From Spirochaetia bacterium (GTDB lineage: Bacteria; Spirochaetota; UBA4802; UBA5550): DNA of 6,671 bases. A model generated the notes under the pieces. That model saw only the letters and a list, made by a program, of their open reading frames with translations. It had not been told where the DNA came from and ran no database searches. This document shows positions 6,512-6,671 of the stretch, in pieces. The stretch spans positions 1-6,671 of the forward strand of contig JAITPE010000214.1 of the NCBI GenBank assembly GCA_031289575.1, written 5' to 3'. The first letter of the stretch is position 1; the number at the start of each line of letters is the position of its first letter. The position numbers and the translations under genes were made by a program.

Positions 6512-6540
6512 GGGGCGGCTGTGGGCAGCCGCCCCTACAA
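6512..6540. repeat. palindrome with CCCCTAC tail, copy 2
   Basis: GGGGCGGCT and AGCCGCCCC form a perfect 9-bp stem with the 6-base loop GTGGGC, followed by TACAA. It lies between the convergent 50-aa gene region and the FGE-like gene. No T-run follows on either strand, so it is not a standard intrinsic terminator, though it could stop or protect transcripts. On the minus strand it starts about 25 bases after the stop of the FGE-like gene. Confidence 0.75.
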
Positions 6541-6560
6541 AGGCGATGCCCTCTAGGAAC

Positions 6561-6671
6561 TCAGGGAGACACAACCCGAAACCCTACATAGTTGTACGGG
6601 TAGTACGGGTTGTTGTAGAGCGGGTTCGCAACCTCGCAAGAGGCAGCGGTGCTGGTACAACTGCCGCCGTT
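6561..6671 (-). CDS. C-terminus of an FGE-sulfatase / C-type-lectin-fold protein, possible DGR variable region
   Basis: The last 36 codons and stop of a minus-strand gene enter from the right edge. The peptide begins NGGSC, continues through CEVANP and a Tyr/Asn/Pro-rich stretch, and ends NYVGFRVVSP before TGA. This matches the usual C-terminus of formylglycine-generating-enzyme-like (FGE-sulfatase, SUMF1-type) proteins, which reads RGGSW, then CRVANR, then VGFRVV with the same spacing. Variable positions are encoded by AAC, TAC, ACC, AGC, GCC, CTC and similar codons, all reachable from AAC or AAT by changing only A bases. That is the hallmark of diversity-generating retroelement targets. In such proteins the varied residues sit on the ligand-binding face of a C-type lectin fold. 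No template repeat or reverse transcriptase is in this window. An ordinary FGE-like protein with Asn/Tyr-rich ends remains possible. Confidence 0.8.
   Translation of the reverse strand, partial: NGGSCTSTAASCEVANPLYNNPYYPYNYVGFRVVSP

Noticed and set aside
5933..6552. Inverted AGGGCATCG-type ends (5933 to 5943 and 6542 to 6552) that could be terminal repeats of a 620-base mobile element
   Set aside because: The match is only 10 of 11 bases and does not extend outwards or inwards. A match this short is expected about once by chance in a segment of this size, and no target-site duplication or transposase is present.
6512..6560. Intrinsic terminator for the FGE-like gene
   Set aside because: The hairpin is strong, but no T-run follows it on the minus strand, so only a role in transcript stability or as a dispersed repeat can be argued.

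Overview
The window is about 6.7 kb of bacterial chromosome. A five-gene, almost gapless minus-strand cluster of housekeeping genes fills positions 1 to about 5770. It is followed by about 900 bases of low-density, repeat-bearing accessory DNA. Several features suggest a Gram-negative-type or deeply branching uncultivated bacterium: a full-length bacterial AspRS, a PhoH/YbeZ ATPase, a 7TM-HD (PgpH/YqfF-type) phosphodiesterase and YbeY in one operon, GC-rich palindromes ending in CCCCTAC, and an FGE-sulfatase-like protein with an Asn/Tyr-rich C-terminus. I cannot name a phylum from the sequence alone.

The minus-strand cluster, in transcription order, is aspS (5773 to 3995), phoH/ybeZ (3998 to 3024, ATGA overlap with aspS), a membrane HD-domain phosphodiesterase of the PgpH/YqfF family (2995 to 734), ybeY (762 to 280, overlapping the end of the HD gene), and then, after a 125-base gap, the first 51 codons of a CheY-like receiver protein (154 to 1, running off the left edge). 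The coupling by overlaps suggests one transcript for the first four genes. They join aspartyl-tRNA charging, a PhoH-family NTPase, probable c-di-AMP turnover and YbeY-dependent rRNA maturation and quality control. The phoH, HD and ybeY linkage is well known in bacteria. The placement of aspS in front and of a receiver gene behind is less standard.

From 5774 to 6104 there is a divergent intergenic region. It holds a likely aspS promoter, a hairpin in the aspS leader, a short run of 8-base tandem repeats, a 9-bp palindrome and a GGCGAAC-type palindrome. A 50-codon plus-strand gene (6105 to 6257) of unknown function follows, with a strong ribosome binding site. It is followed directly by a stretch that looks like broken coding sequence with a frameshift (6258 to 6403). 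A second CCCCTAC-tailed palindrome lies at 6512 to 6535.

The right edge (6561 to 6671, minus strand) carries the last 36 codons of an FGE-sulfatase/C-type-lectin-fold protein. Its codon pattern looks like the variable region of a diversity-generating retroelement target. This is the most interesting item in the window, but neither a template repeat nor a reverse transcriptase is present here to confirm it.
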